DNA of 64,000 nt from an uncultured Synechococcus sp. (GCA_949373155.1 CASICK010000005.1:1-64000); one strand, 5' to 3'; shown: positions 54,402-63,497, counted from the stretch's first letter. Translations and numbers: made by a program. The notes: generated from the sequence alone by a model not told the origin.

Positions 54402-57043
54402 TTCGCAGTGAGTTCACCAGCGTTCGCCGCCATCAAGAACTGATTCTGGAGTTTGCTCCAGGGTTAACGGTCATTGGCGGAGCCAATGAAAGCGGCAAAA
54501 GTTCCTTGGTCGAGGCTCTGCATCGAACGCTGTTTGTACGTGCTGCATCCAGTGGGACAGCAGCGCAGGACCTGCGCTCCCAGCTCCATGCCGGCCACCC
54601 CCAAATCAAACTGGAATTTGAAGCCAGCGAACAGCACTGGACCCTTCTCAAACGCTTCAGCGGTCCCAGTGGCACCACCCAATTGGAATCCAAAGGACAG
54701 GTAGCCCTGATTGGATCAGCCGCTGAGGATCAACTAGCCCACTTGCTCGGCGTTGACGAGATCCTCAACAGCAGGCAAGTCAATAAAACATTGCCCAGCC
54801 GCTGGGCCCATCTATGGGTGAAGCAGGGTGAATCGGGTCGCGACTTGCTGAGCCTCAGCCATGACCACTACGACCTCAACAACTTGATCGAATGCCTGGA
54901 ACAACAGGCCGAGCAATCGTTGCAATCACCATTGGATCAAAGGGTTCACACCCAACTCGAACGGCTGGTGGCTGAAAGCTTGAGCACGCGAGGCGTCCGT
55001 CAGCAAAGCGAACTTTGGAAGCGTCAAGAGGCTCTCAAATCAGCTAGAGAACATCACACACAAAGCGTTGCTCAACTGCAGGCGTTTGAGCTGTCCTGCG
55101 AGGAGCTCGATCGGATTGAAGCGAAGCTGAGCAACCTGAAACTCGAGCGATTACCGGAGCTACGGCGGCAGCGGCAACGTTTGCTTCAGCTACAAGAAGC
55201 GCTTCAACAATTGAAGCCACTCACTCTCCAACAACAGCAATTCGAAAAAAGCTGCGCCACTCTTCGAAAGCTTTTGTCAGACAGCACGGCCTGTGCACAC
55301 CAGCTGGCCAGCTTGGAGCGTGAACTCAAAGAATTTGAGACGACCTGCAACGCGGGAAGCAACCAAATCAAAGAGGCACATGAGCGGACGACAGAATTCG
55401 AACAACAAAAACAGGCCCTGGAAGAACAGGGTCTCTTGCTAAGACAACGAAAGGATCGCGATGAACTTCAACAGCGCCTTGAAAGGTTGAGTCACCAGGA
55501 TGAGGAGCGCCAACGCCTAATCGAACAACAACAACAACTCAACGCGGCGTTCAACAACATTGAGGGCGGTACTGCCCAAGACCTGCAGCAACTGAACAAA
55601 ACTCAAGAGGAGCTTCGAGCCATAGCCATCCGCATCGAGAGCATGGCCTCCACAGTCCTAGTGGAATCTGCAGATCAGATCATTTCAATTGAGGGGTCAC
55701 ATCTAAAAGCAGGTGAATCGTGTGATCAAGCAGGTGTGTTCCGCGTTGATGTTGGAAAACATGTCCGCCTAAAGATTAGCCCCGGTGAAGGCACAGGACT
55801 CGCTTCACTCGAGCGGACACAAAAGGCTCTTCAAATCGCTTTAAAAGCTGGACTAAAGCTGTGGAACGCAAACTCGCTAGAGGAGGCTCAACAACGCAGC
55901 GAACAACGCAACCTTCTCCTCCAACAACAAGAGCTCTTAAAAGCCCAACTCACACAACTCGTCCCTCCTCCAGGACAAAAAGCTGCCAACCTTGAGGAGT
56001 TGCGCCTCCAGTTGGAGACACTCAATCAAGGTCTTCCATCCAGAGATCCGAAACAAGATTCAGATCATGAGAAAGAACTGGAACAATGCCGAATTCGCTA
56101 CCGCGTATTGAAAGAGGAGAGCGAAACCCATCAAAAACAATTTCGACAACTTGAAGTTCAGCTTGATGCACAACAGAAACAATGGCAGCAAAAGTGCCTC
56201 CAGAAAGAGCGCCTCAAAACAGAGCAAGAGCAACGCTTAAAGCAACATCAGTCGCTTGAACAAGAGTTGGGATCTCAGGAACAAATCGCGCAATCAATCG
56301 AATCCTTAAAATCACAACAGCTAACATTGAAAGCCCATATTCAAGTTCTTCGGCAACCAACCACAGCCCCAGACAACAGCGATCTAAAACTAGAATTAGA
56401 AACGATTGATCGCCTGGAACATCAGCTCAGCGAGCAACGACATGAACTTGGAATTCAGCGTGGTGCACTTCTAGAACGATGCGACTCTCTTGGACAAAGT
56501 GATCTCCACTCAGCTGTTGCCGAAGCTTCAGCAAAGCTTGAATTAGCAACGCAAGCTGAACAGCAAGAAGCACTGTTAGTCCGTGCCCGTAGCCATCTAC
56601 TTCAACGCTTTCAGCAAGCTCGTAGTGATCTCTCTCAGCGCTATTCCACTCCTTTGAAAAACAACATTAATCAGGTTATTCAACCCTTGCTGAAAAACCA
56701 AACAGACAGCTGTTCAATCAGTTATGACCAACAGGATGGCCTGCAGAAACTAGGTCTACAGCGTGAGGGCACTCTCTTTGCCTTTGACCAGCTGAGCGGG
56801 GGAATGAAAGAACAGCTGAATGCGGCCCTACGCATCGCTATTGCTGACACCCTCAAAGGACGACATGGTGGATGTCTTCCCCTGCTCTTCGACGATGCCT
56901 TCGCCAACACCGATGCTCAACGCCTGAACGGAGTCTTGGGGATGTTGGAACAAGCCGTCTCTAGGGGACTGCAGGTCATTGTTCTAAGTTGTGATCCTGA
57001 TCCCTACAAATCTGTTGCCAACAAAATGATCATGATTGATTAA
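54392..57043 (+). CDS. SbcC/Rad50-like ATPase without a zinc hook
   Basis: 883 residues: an N-terminal half ATPase with Walker A (GGANESGKSSLVEAL), long Gln/Leu/Glu-rich coiled coils, and a C-terminal half with the signature QLSGGMKEQLNAALRIAIAD, Walker B (LPLLFDDAFANTDAQRL) and a final VIVLSCDPD. No C-x-x-C hook is found in the coiled coil; instead a beta-like insert (about residues 425-470: ISIEGSHLKAGESCDQAGV then FRVDVGKHVRLKISPGEG) sits in the middle. This resembles short YhaN-type SbcC homologues. It should partner the SbcD-like protein upstream. Confidence 0.85.
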   Translation: MRLIRSEFTSVRRHQELILEFAPGLTVIGGANESGKSSLVEALHRTLFVRAASSGTAAQDLRSQLHAGHPQIKLEFEASEQHWTLLKRFSGPSGTTQLESKGQVALIGSAAEDQLAHLLGVDEILNSRQVNKTLPSRWAHLWVKQGESGRDLLSLSHDHYDLNNLIECLEQQAEQSLQSPLDQRVHTQLERLVAESLSTRGVRQQSELWKRQEALKSAREHHTQSVAQLQAFELSCEELDRIEAKLSNLKLERLPELRRQRQRLLQLQEALQQLKPLTLQQQQFEKSCATLRKLLSDSTACAHQLASLERELKEFETTCNAGSNQIKEAHERTTEFEQQKQALEEQGLLLRQRKDRDELQQRLERLSHQDEERQRLIEQQQQLNAAFNNIEGGTAQDLQQLNKTQEELRAIAIRIESMASTVLVESADQIISIEGSHLKAGESCDQAGVFRVDVGKHVRLKISPGEGTGLASLERTQKALQIALKAGLKLWNANSLEEAQQRSEQRNLLLQQQELLKAQLTQLVPPPGQKAANLEELRLQLETLNQGLPSRDPKQDSDHEKELEQCRIRYRVLKEESETHQKQFRQLEVQLDAQQKQWQQKCLQKERLKTEQEQRLKQHQSLEQELGSQEQIAQSIESLKSQQLTLKAHIQVLRQPTTAPDNSDLKLELETIDRLEHQLSEQRHELGIQRGALLERCDSLGQSDLHSAVAEASAKLELATQAEQQEALLVRARSHLLQRFQQARSDLSQRYSTPLKNNINQVIQPLLKNQTDSCSISYDQQDGLQKLGLQREGTLFAFDQLSGGMKEQLNAALRIAIADTLKGRHGGCLPLLFDDAFANTDAQRLNGVLGMLEQAVSRGLQVIVLSCDPDPYKSVANKMIMID

Positions 57044-58569
57044 AGCGCATTTTCAATCACATTCATGGCACGGAGGTAGGCAGGAGGATCACCATCAACT
57101 TCCATATCCTCGAGGCCTGAATCGCCTCGAATCAAGCGTTGAGCGTTATCAGCGATTACGGCATTCACAATGAGATCCATTGCTTCAGGCATATCCAGAT
57201 TCTGCACAGCCTCTGCGTAACGACGGCTATGGGTGGGTCGCACAGATTCCTGGCAGTAAGTAGACAATTGGCGGCTATCTGTCATGACTGAAAAAGCAAC
57301 ATCTTTAGTTGCTTGTCGCCCATAAATAGCCATGTAGAGCAAATTAATCATGGATGCATCATGAACTGGGATTGAATATTTACGTGCAATTTGCGGCCAA
57401 TAACGCAACGCCTTCAATCCCTCTAAGCCACCCTTACGTAAACCAGCAGCTTCACACCAGCCTTCCAATTCCTCCATGCTTTCAGGACAGCGCTGCTCAA
57501 GACGCATGTGGTCTGAGAGCACCTGACCAACCTGAAAATTCCGCGTTGGCTTACCCGAAACAGGCATCATCATGCTGCCTCGCACATCTGCCACCATCGC
57601 CGTGAGTTGGGCAAAGGTATGGTCTCGAACCTTCTCCATGTCCCCCTCACGCATAAGGGCCGCTTCAATTCTCGGTACCCCATATCCCAGTTCAGTGAGT
57701 GAAAACGGCTGTCGGTTATAAAGCCGTTGACGATCGCGTCGTGCCATCGAAACCGTGGCAGCCTGATCCAGGCATTGATCCAAGAGCAGCGTCAGCAAGG
57801 TAGGCAGAACGCCTGGATTCTGTTTGTGAAATGAATAGCCAAAGCCTGCAAATACAGATGCCATGTTTTTAGCTGCCTTGATGTATTGGCCCTCCACGTT
57901 GTGAACACCAGGTGAAACCTGAATATTCGGCGACAGACGATCAAGCAAACGGGCCCCCAACAAAGCTGTTAAAGCATTGGGGTGACAAAAGTTGGCCGTG
58001 AAACTATCAAGAGGATTTCGCAAGGCTCCATGACGATGAAAGCCTGAGAAAAAAGCCAAATTGGGCTCTTTTTCGCAAAGCACATAGGACTCATTGGCAA
58101 TTTGGTCGTGACCAAAGGAGCCTGCAAGACAAGCGATCACCACCTGTTCTCTGTTGAGCTCCGCACGCAGCCGGCAAGCCTCTCGTAGATCGTCCTCAAC
58201 GTGATTGCTGTTCGCACTAAGGATGACCAACTCACAACGCATGAGAAGGTCGGCTAATGAGTTGGTCACACGATTGCCAGCAAGCTCGTGCGTGGCCATT
58301 GCCTCAATCGTTGCAACATGGACTTCGTCCATGCCTTCAATCACATCGTCGGGGAACGCGCCAAGCAAGTCCCGACCTGGGCGAGGAGCCAACAAAAGGT
58401 GACCCTCACTGTTTTTCTGCATGGCGCAGTTGTAAGCCAGGGAAGCGGGATAGAGCCCCACGCTGTAGAGGCCAACCTTGCCTTTCTCCAGCTCCAAAAT
58501 TCGGCGATGGATGGCGTCCCGATCAAGAGACGGTGAAAAAAATGAGTTGCTATCCAGCACCTTCTCCAT
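57040..58569 (-). CDS. Large conserved-looking protein with a Rossmann-like N-terminus, function unknown
   Basis: About 509 residues. The N-terminus VGLYSVGLYPASLAYNCAMQ looks like a nucleotide-binding start, and HVATIEAMATHELAGNRVTN, ELVILSANSNHVEDDLREA and QVVIACLAGSFGHDQIANES fit a Rossmann-type dehydrogenase. KAAKNMASVFAGFGYSFHKQN lies where 6-phosphogluconate- or glycerol-3-phosphate-dehydrogenase-like enzymes have catalytic Lys and Asn. Overall resemblance to glycerol-3-phosphate dehydrogenases is weak, so no function is assigned. The ATG at 58569 was preferred over a GTG at 58587. It converges on sbcC with a four-base overlap. Confidence 0.6.
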   Translation of the reverse strand: MEKVLDSNSFFSPSLDRDAIHRRILELEKGKVGLYSVGLYPASLAYNCAMQKNSEGHLLLAPRPGRDLLGAFPDDVIEGMDEVHVATIEAMATHELAGNRVTNSLADLLMRCELVILSANSNHVEDDLREACRLRAELNREQVVIACLAGSFGHDQIANESYVLCEKEPNLAFFSGFHRHGALRNPLDSFTANFCHPNALTALLGARLLDRLSPNIQVSPGVHNVEGQYIKAAKNMASVFAGFGYSFHKQNPGVLPTLLTLLLDQCLDQAATVSMARRDRQRLYNRQPFSLTELGYGVPRIEAALMREGDMEKVRDHTFAQLTAMVADVRGSMMMPVSGKPTRNFQVGQVLSDHMRLEQRCPESMEELEGWCEAAGLRKGGLEGLKALRYWPQIARKYSIPVHDASMINLLYMAIYGRQATKDVAFSVMTDSRQLSTYCQESVRPTHSRRYAEAVQNLDMPEAMDLIVNAVIADNAQRLIRGDSGLEDMEVDGDPPAYLRAMNVIENAL

Positions 58570-59099
58570 CAACCCACCACTTTGCACACCTCAACATTAA
58601 TGAAGGCTTGGCTAGACGGGATGCTTGGGATGAGAACCCACACGGGGGGGGTTCCAAGCTCCGCAGCTGGAACGAAGAGACCGGCGCTCAAACCATCTAG
58701 CCCCCAAATCACCGCTTGCAAGGCAGCGAATGCGATCTCGTCCCTTTATTGTTGAATCCCAACGGCTCCTATTCCAAGCAAAGATTAAAACTGCATAAAA
58801 AATAGGGACCAGCAGAGAAGGTAAATCGCTCGCTGGACAGAAATCGAAAAAAGTGGTTCAACACTATCCTCACGAGAATTTTCATAAATCTGAAAATATT
58901 ATTCCAATGAGAATAGTTATGATGCGTCAGTTTTAAATGGGTCGGCAAATACAGAACTCTTCACCTGCGAGACCTATCCACAACAGATTTCATAATCTAC
59001 GGAGAAATCGATGGGCAGAATCCACTAGTTTCGCTATTAATTCGCAATGAAACGCAGAATTAGAAATTATAACAGCAACGGGATCTCCTTGAATCATCC
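58570..59099. other. Long spacer with a hairpin before the GST remnant
   Basis: About 530 bases, AT-rich in its right half. At 58651-58673 GTTCC pairs with GGAAC and AGCT with AGCT around a CCGC loop with one bulged A, a hairpin without a T-run. No gene is supported; it may hold the promoter of the Rossmann-type gene. Confidence 0.35.
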
Positions 59100-59733
59100 G
59101 CACCAGATGACAAAGAACCAGGGAAAGCTTGCCTCGTTAGTACATGGGAGAAAAAGAGATCTTCCACAGATTAATCGAATTAAACTGAGAGGAGGGCGAG
59201 AACCTCCAAGAAGAATCTCAAACAATTAATCTATTTGGAAAACCACCAGTACTCACTGATTCGAATATCGCAATGCTCAGCGGGGAACCACTCTTCCTCC
59301 TTGAGAGCGGGGCAATTCTTTTGCATCTAGAAAAACAATATAGTCAAGACATTAAAACAATTGAGCTTAAGCTTTAAGCAACAAGTGGTTGCAGTTTTTG
59401 GACTCAACCCTATCAGCAGTCTTGTTTGTCCCCAACCACCGAGAGAAGGAATTTCCGCATTTAACGAAAGGATTAATTCGCCAATTAGACACCGATCAAC
59501 CCTTCATAGGGGATGTCTGGGGAGCAGCAGATTGCGCCATTCAGGCCAATCTGACCTACTTGCCTTTGTTGTTTCCCCACATCGATCTAGCCCCCTATCC
59601 ATCAATCCAAGCAACGATCGAACACATTCAGCGTCGTCCAGCTCATCGCAAAGCAATTGGGGCCAGAGTGAGTTGTCTCCTCAATGAAACAGAATTCAAA
59701 AACCTATCAACCCACATAGGAGATCTGCGCTAA
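59100..59733 (+). pseudogene. Decayed glutathione S-transferase
   Basis: Pieces of one GST can be read across shifting frames: EKEIFHRLIELN near 59150-59190, GENLQEESQTINLFGKPPVL then a second piece LFLLESGAILLHLEKQY (59197 to a TAA at 59375-59377), then the helical C-terminal domain WLQFLDSTLSAVLFVPNHRE to IHIGDLR-like end, with the block GDVWGAADCAIQANLTYLPL (frame at 59383-59733). The thioredoxin-like N-terminal half and the C-terminal half no longer share a frame and there are at least two shifts. The signature S-G-A-I-L and GAADCA strongly suggest a GST. It is upstream of stpA on the same strand. Confidence 0.75.
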
Positions 59734-59789
59734 AACAACTCAGCTCACTATCAAACCCCTCCAAAACTCCTGCAAGAATCGTTTCAACA

Positions 59790-60983
59790 ATGGCACCACT
59801 AAGCCTTGATGCACTCCGCGACGAAATGAGGGCGGAGACAAACTTGCTAATCGTGCAAGACCTCGACGGAGTTTGCATGCCCCTCGTTAAAGATCCACTC
59901 ACACGCAGTCTTCGCGCTGACTATGTGAAGGCTGCGGCAGGCATGCAAAACCAGTTCAGCGTGCTGACCAACGGAGAACACGAGGGGCGCCGTGGTGTGA
60001 ACCGACTCGTTGAAAAAGCTTTAGGTGACAACCAGAAGGCACAACGCGAGGGCCTCTACTTACCAGGACTTGCCGCCGGAGGCGTTCAATTTCAAGATCG
60101 ATTTGGAGTCGTCTCACACCCTGGTGTAAGCGATGAGGAAATGAACTTTCTGGAATCCGTGCCCCAACGGATGGGAGATCTCTTGCTCTTAAAACTGAGT
60201 CAAGTCTTACCCGAGTTGCAGGGCCAAGCACTCGAAGAAGAACTCAAGCTCGCGATTCTTGATACCCAGGTCTCTCCAACCATCAACCTGAACAGTCTGT
60301 TCAGCAGGATCAAAGGAGATGTAGCGCGACAGCGACAGCTGCAATTGATGTTGTCCGATTTGATGGATGACTTGATGTCAGCCGCAGCCGCAGCTGGACT
60401 ACCCAAGTCATTTTTTCTACACGTCGCTCCAAACCTGGGACACGATGCCACTGGTCAGGAAAGAATCAAACCGGCAGAACCTGGGGATGTAGGAACCACT
60501 GACATCCAATTCATGTTGAAGGGAGCCATCAAAGAAGTGGGATTGCTGGTGCTCATCAATCGCCACATCGCTCAAAAAACCGGAACAGCGCCGCTCGGTG
60601 ACACGTTTAATGTGCGCACCGCCCCCCATGACCATCAAGCCCTTCTTGATCTTTGTCATCAATACTTTGAACGGGATGCCATCCCCATGCTGGTTGGAGT
60701 TGGTGACACCGTGACGTCCACGCCCTGTCCATCGGGTGATGGTTGGCTGCGAGGAGGAAGTGACAGAGGATTTCTCACCCTTCTTCAACAACTAGGCGCA
60801 AGCTATAACCGCCCAGCCCGTGTTGTTCTTGTTGACAGCAGCCATGGAGAAGTCGATCGCCCGAATTTGAGCGACAGCCAGCTGTCAGGAATCAGCGATC
60901 CAGACGACCCACTCCGTTTTGATTGCTTAGTGAAAGGAGGTCCAGAAGAATACGTGGACTGGTTTAAAACATTGCCTCATTAA
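59790..60983 (+). CDS. stpA: Glucosylglycerol 3-phosphatase
   Basis: StpA dephosphorylates glucosylglycerol phosphate to the compatible solute glucosylglycerol, needed for salt tolerance. The 397-residue protein has the HAD-like start NLLIVQDLDGVCMPLVKDP, AGMQNQFSVLTNGEHEGRRG, TGTAPLGDTFNVRTAPHDHQ, VGVGDTVTSTPCPSGDGWLRGGSDRG-type block (VGVGDTVTSTPCPSG) and VVLVDSSHGEVDRPNL. These agree with GGP-phosphatases. The synthase gene ggpS is not in the window. It follows the GST remnant by 57 bases. Confidence 0.93.
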   Translation: MAPLSLDALRDEMRAETNLLIVQDLDGVCMPLVKDPLTRSLRADYVKAAAGMQNQFSVLTNGEHEGRRGVNRLVEKALGDNQKAQREGLYLPGLAAGGVQFQDRFGVVSHPGVSDEEMNFLESVPQRMGDLLLLKLSQVLPELQGQALEEELKLAILDTQVSPTINLNSLFSRIKGDVARQRQLQLMLSDLMDDLMSAAAAAGLPKSFFLHVAPNLGHDATGQERIKPAEPGDVGTTDIQFMLKGAIKEVGLLVLINRHIAQKTGTAPLGDTFNVRTAPHDHQALLDLCHQYFERDAIPMLVGVGDTVTSTPCPSGDGWLRGGSDRGFLTLLQQLGASYNRPARVVLVDSSHGEVDRPNLSDSQLSGISDPDDPLRFDCLVKGGPEEYVDWFKTLPH

Positions 60984-61150
60984 TGCCTTGCCTGATTCAT
61001 GCATTGACAGCTCACGGCAAGAAAGATGCTGAACACATCAGCGCTCCCTATCAAAACAGCAAGGCATCAGCAGAGCGTCCTCCAATCCAAGATGGGCCTT
61101 GCTCCACTCCCAAGTCCCTGCTGTCCAAAGATAGAGTTTTAATCTCATAA
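60983..61150 (+). CDS. Possible 55-residue ORF coupled to stpA
   Basis: An ATG overlapping the stpA stop (TAATG) opens a frame of 55 codons to TAA at 61148-61150, encoding MPCLIHALTAHGKKDAEHIS and a Ser/Pro-rich remainder ending in KDRVLIS. No family is recognised. The coupling to stpA is suggestive, but the length is modest and a chance frame cannot be excluded. Confidence 0.25.
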   Translation: MPCLIHALTAHGKKDAEHISAPYQNSKASAERPPIQDGPCSTPKSLLSKDRVLIS

Positions 61151-61182
61151 GTACTAGCAAGCACTCCTCTACACCCTTCACC

Positions 61183-62160
61183 TTGACCTCCATCTCCCCA
61201 GCGACTGAACTACAACACCAACAAAGCGCAAACCAATTCCCTGCACTGAACCGTGGCGAACTTGAAACGCTTCAAGTCAATCTCGGTTACCGCTGCAATC
61301 AAAGCTGCAGCCATTGTCATGTGAATGCGGGACCGTGGCGGACGGAAATGATGGAGGAAGAGCAGATCAATCTCATTCCCAAGGTTCTCCAGAACCTGAA
61401 ACTCAACTGCCTTGACTTAACAGGCGGTGCTCCAGAACTCCATCCCCAATTCCGATCCCTCGTGCACGATGCACGGGGCCTTGGCGTTCAAGTCATTGAT
61501 CGCTGCAATCTCACGGTCCTGCAAGAGCCTGGCCAAGAAGACTTGGCTGCATTTTTGGCCAATGAAGGAGTGAAAGTCGTTGCCTCTTTACCTTGCTTTG
61601 AAGAGGAGCGAGTGGATAATCAACGAGGGTTAGGTGTTTTTCAGCGCAGCATTTCTGGACTACAAAGCCTAAATGCACTGGGTTATGGACTTCCTAACAG
61701 CAACCTTGAATTGGACTTAGTATTCAATCCTTCAGGTGCACAACTACCACCGGCACAAGGCGAATTAGAGCTCCTATATCGCGAAAAGTTATTGCAGAAC
61801 CATGGCATTCATTTCAGCAGGTTATTAACAATCACAAATATGCCGATCCAGAGATTTGCGCAAACGTTGAAAGCTAGAGGTGAATTAGAGGCTTATTACT
61901 CCTTGCTTCATCAAGCTCATCGTGACACCAACCTCAAATCAGTGATGTGCAGAAGTTTGATCAGTGTCAGCTGGACCGGCACCTTGTTCGACTGCGATTT
62001 CAATCAACAGTTAGGCATTCCTGTGCGTTCTGGACCAAAAAGCCTGGATGAGCTCCTGCATCAAAGTGAACCCATCAACAACCAAGCTATTGCTGTTGGC
62101 ACTCACTGTTTCGGATGCACGGCTGGCGGTGGCTCCAGCTGCAGTGGAGCGCTCAACTGA
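61183..62160 (+). CDS. arsS: ArsS-type arsenosugar radical SAM protein
   Basis: 325 residues. The radical-SAM cluster is in YRCNQSCSHCHVNAGP (C-x3-C-x2-C), followed by CLDLTGGAPELHPQFRSLVH and VIDRCNLTVL. A C-terminal cysteine-rich block HCFGCTAGGGSSCSG matches ArsS, which adds an adenosyl group in arsenosugar synthesis; some members act on other substrates. The start is a TTG at 61183. It overlaps the convergent SepF-like gene by eight bases. Confidence 0.85.
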   Translation: MTSISPATELQHQQSANQFPALNRGELETLQVNLGYRCNQSCSHCHVNAGPWRTEMMEEEQINLIPKVLQNLKLNCLDLTGGAPELHPQFRSLVHDARGLGVQVIDRCNLTVLQEPGQEDLAAFLANEGVKVVASLPCFEEERVDNQRGLGVFQRSISGLQSLNALGYGLPNSNLELDLVFNPSGAQLPPAQGELELLYREKLLQNHGIHFSRLLTITNMPIQRFAQTLKARGELEAYYSLLHQAHRDTNLKSVMCRSLISVSWTGTLFDCDFNQQLGIPVRSGPKSLDELLHQSEPINNQAIAVGTHCFGCTAGGGSSCSGALN

Positions 62161-62416
62161 GCTGATCAATATCAACAGAGGCCGGCGCGAATAACAACAC
62201 CCGCTCTCCCACACGACGCTCTTGACCATTTAAGGCATAGACGCCCCCTGAAACGAAGTCAGCGGTGCGCTGAGCAAGTTTTGCCTCCATCTCTGAGAGG
62301 TTGAGCAAAACTGTGCGTTGTTCCCGAACAGCCATAACCGCATCCAAACCCTCTTCGAATCCTCGGGGTGTGAGAACGATAATTTCGTGAAAGCCTGAAA
62401 CGCCAGAAAGGTCCAT
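62153..62416 (-). CDS. Minimal SepF-like protein
   Basis: About 87 residues forming one SepF core (DUF552): HEIIVLTPRGFEEGLDAVMA, REQRTVLLNLSEMEAKLAQR, DFVSGGVYALNGQERRVGE and VLLFAPASVDI. SepF anchors FtsZ to the membrane via an N-terminal amphipathic helix, which is absent here, so this is a short form. The ATG at 62416 fits better than a TTG at 62452. It is convergent with arsS. Confidence 0.78.
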   Translation of the reverse strand: MDLSGVSGFHEIIVLTPRGFEEGLDAVMAVREQRTVLLNLSEMEAKLAQRTADFVSGGVYALNGQERRVGERVLLFAPASVDIDQLS

Positions 62417-62471
62417 ACTCACCAGATTGACGGAACCTTCTGCTTGCCACAAGAGCAGTAATAATTAATCA

Positions 62472-62942
62472 ATGATTGATTCAGACCCAAAGACCAACGG
62501 GGGACACTGCGGCACGAAGCCAAAGAAATTCGCAATCGGAATTGCTCCGCTTGGAACGGTCTCCATTGGAGTTGTACCCATGGGGGTGATTTGTATCGGA
62601 GTCGTTCCAATGGGAGTGGTCTCGATCGGGGTCGTTGCGATGGGCGTGATCAACCTGTCAGTCGTTGGGATGGGGCTGCTCGCGATTGGGGTTAACACCA
62701 TGGGCGTTTGGACAGCAGGACCGATGAGCATGGGCCTCGTGCAATTAGGCAAGAGCACAACGAACCACAGCGGTCATAACCATGGCCAGCCAAACCTGCA
62801 GCAGGAGGTTGATGACCCAAGGTTCATGGCTTACCCCACCAGGGCCGCAGCGGAAGCACAGGCCACCGCTCAAGGCTGCAAAGGTGCCCACGCGATGGGT
62901 GACTTCTGGATGCCCTGCTCGGAGCATCCAACTAGCGATTAA
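62472..62942 (+). CDS. Decapeptide-repeat protein with C-terminal DUF3721
   Basis: 156 residues. Residues about 21-93 contain seven 10-residue repeats of the form S-I-G-V-V-P-M-G-V-I (for example SIGVVPMGVI, CIGVVPMGVV, SIGVVAMGVI), i.e. glycine every five residues, as in a hydrophobic beta-helix. A His-rich linker (HSGHNHGQ) follows, then a DUF3721 motif (AAEAQATAQGCKGAHAMGDF followed by WMPCSEH). The cysteine and histidine pattern suggests metal or sulfur chemistry. It ends four bases from the convergent Fur-family gene. No function is known. Confidence 0.8.
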   Translation: MIDSDPKTNGGHCGTKPKKFAIGIAPLGTVSIGVVPMGVICIGVVPMGVVSIGVVAMGVINLSVVGMGLLAIGVNTMGVWTAGPMSMGLVQLGKSTTNHSGHNHGQPNLQQEVDDPRFMAYPTRAAAEAQATAQGCKGAHAMGDFWMPCSEHPTSD

Positions 62943-62945
62943 TGA

Positions 62946-63392
62946 TCAAAGGCAGTTAGGACAAACGGCACGAACGGTCAAACTCGATTCGATCAGCTCA
63001 AAGTTGAAACGCTTGGCTGCTTCACGGCCAGCCTCAAGAACTGGAGTGCTTTCAAATTCTTCAGTACGGCCGCAGCGAACGCAAATCAAATGATGATGAT
63101 CTCCGTGATCACCGCTTGAAAGCTCAAAACGCCGACCCCCATCACTGAGTTCGAGCTCTTGCAGAAATCCCATTTCAACCAAGAGTCTCAACGTCCGATA
63201 GATCGTCGCCAATGAAACGCGCGCTTTCGAATCGACCAGCAAGCGATGGACATCCTCAGCGCTGAGGTGAGTGCCCCCGCCAATTTGTTCAAAAAGATCG
63301 AGAATCAGGCGCCGTTGTGGCGTTAAACGCCTGCCATCCTGGTGCAACCCACGCTCAAGAGGCCCTTCAACCGGAACTGGCAACGAGGCCAT
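62946..63392 (-). CDS. Fur-family metalloregulator
   Basis: About 148 residues: N-terminal winged helix (RLTPQRRLILDLFEQIGGGT, SLATIYRTLRLLVEMGFLQE), then the metal-binding dimerisation domain HGDHHHLICVRCGRTEEFES and a C-terminal second C-x-x-C (RAVCPNCL). Fur, Zur and PerR share this layout, and cannot be separated here. The ATG at 63392 was chosen over a TTG (63422). It is convergent with the DUF3721 gene and upstream-divergent from a small membrane protein. Confidence 0.9.
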   Translation of the reverse strand: MASLPVPVEGPLERGLHQDGRRLTPQRRLILDLFEQIGGGTHLSAEDVHRLLVDSKARVSLATIYRTLRLLVEMGFLQELELSDGGRRFELSSGDHGDHHHLICVRCGRTEEFESTPVLEAGREAAKRFNFELIESSLTVRAVCPNCL

Positions 63393-63497
63393 TGGCGTCT
63401 GCACCGGAACAACTCTTCTCAACAGTACCCATTAATGCGAGAGGAGAACATGCCTGGAATAAAGACCGGTAAGGTTTGAATCTGTTTCGCAAACGCT

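Noticed and set aside
59047..59229. 60-codon plus-strand frame rich in basic residues
   Set aside because: It partly overlaps the GST remnant in a different frame and has no independent support.
62465..62758. Minus-strand open frame full of T-P-I repeats
   Set aside because: It is the antisense reading of the decapeptide-repeat gene; the repeat DNA gives long open frames on both strands.
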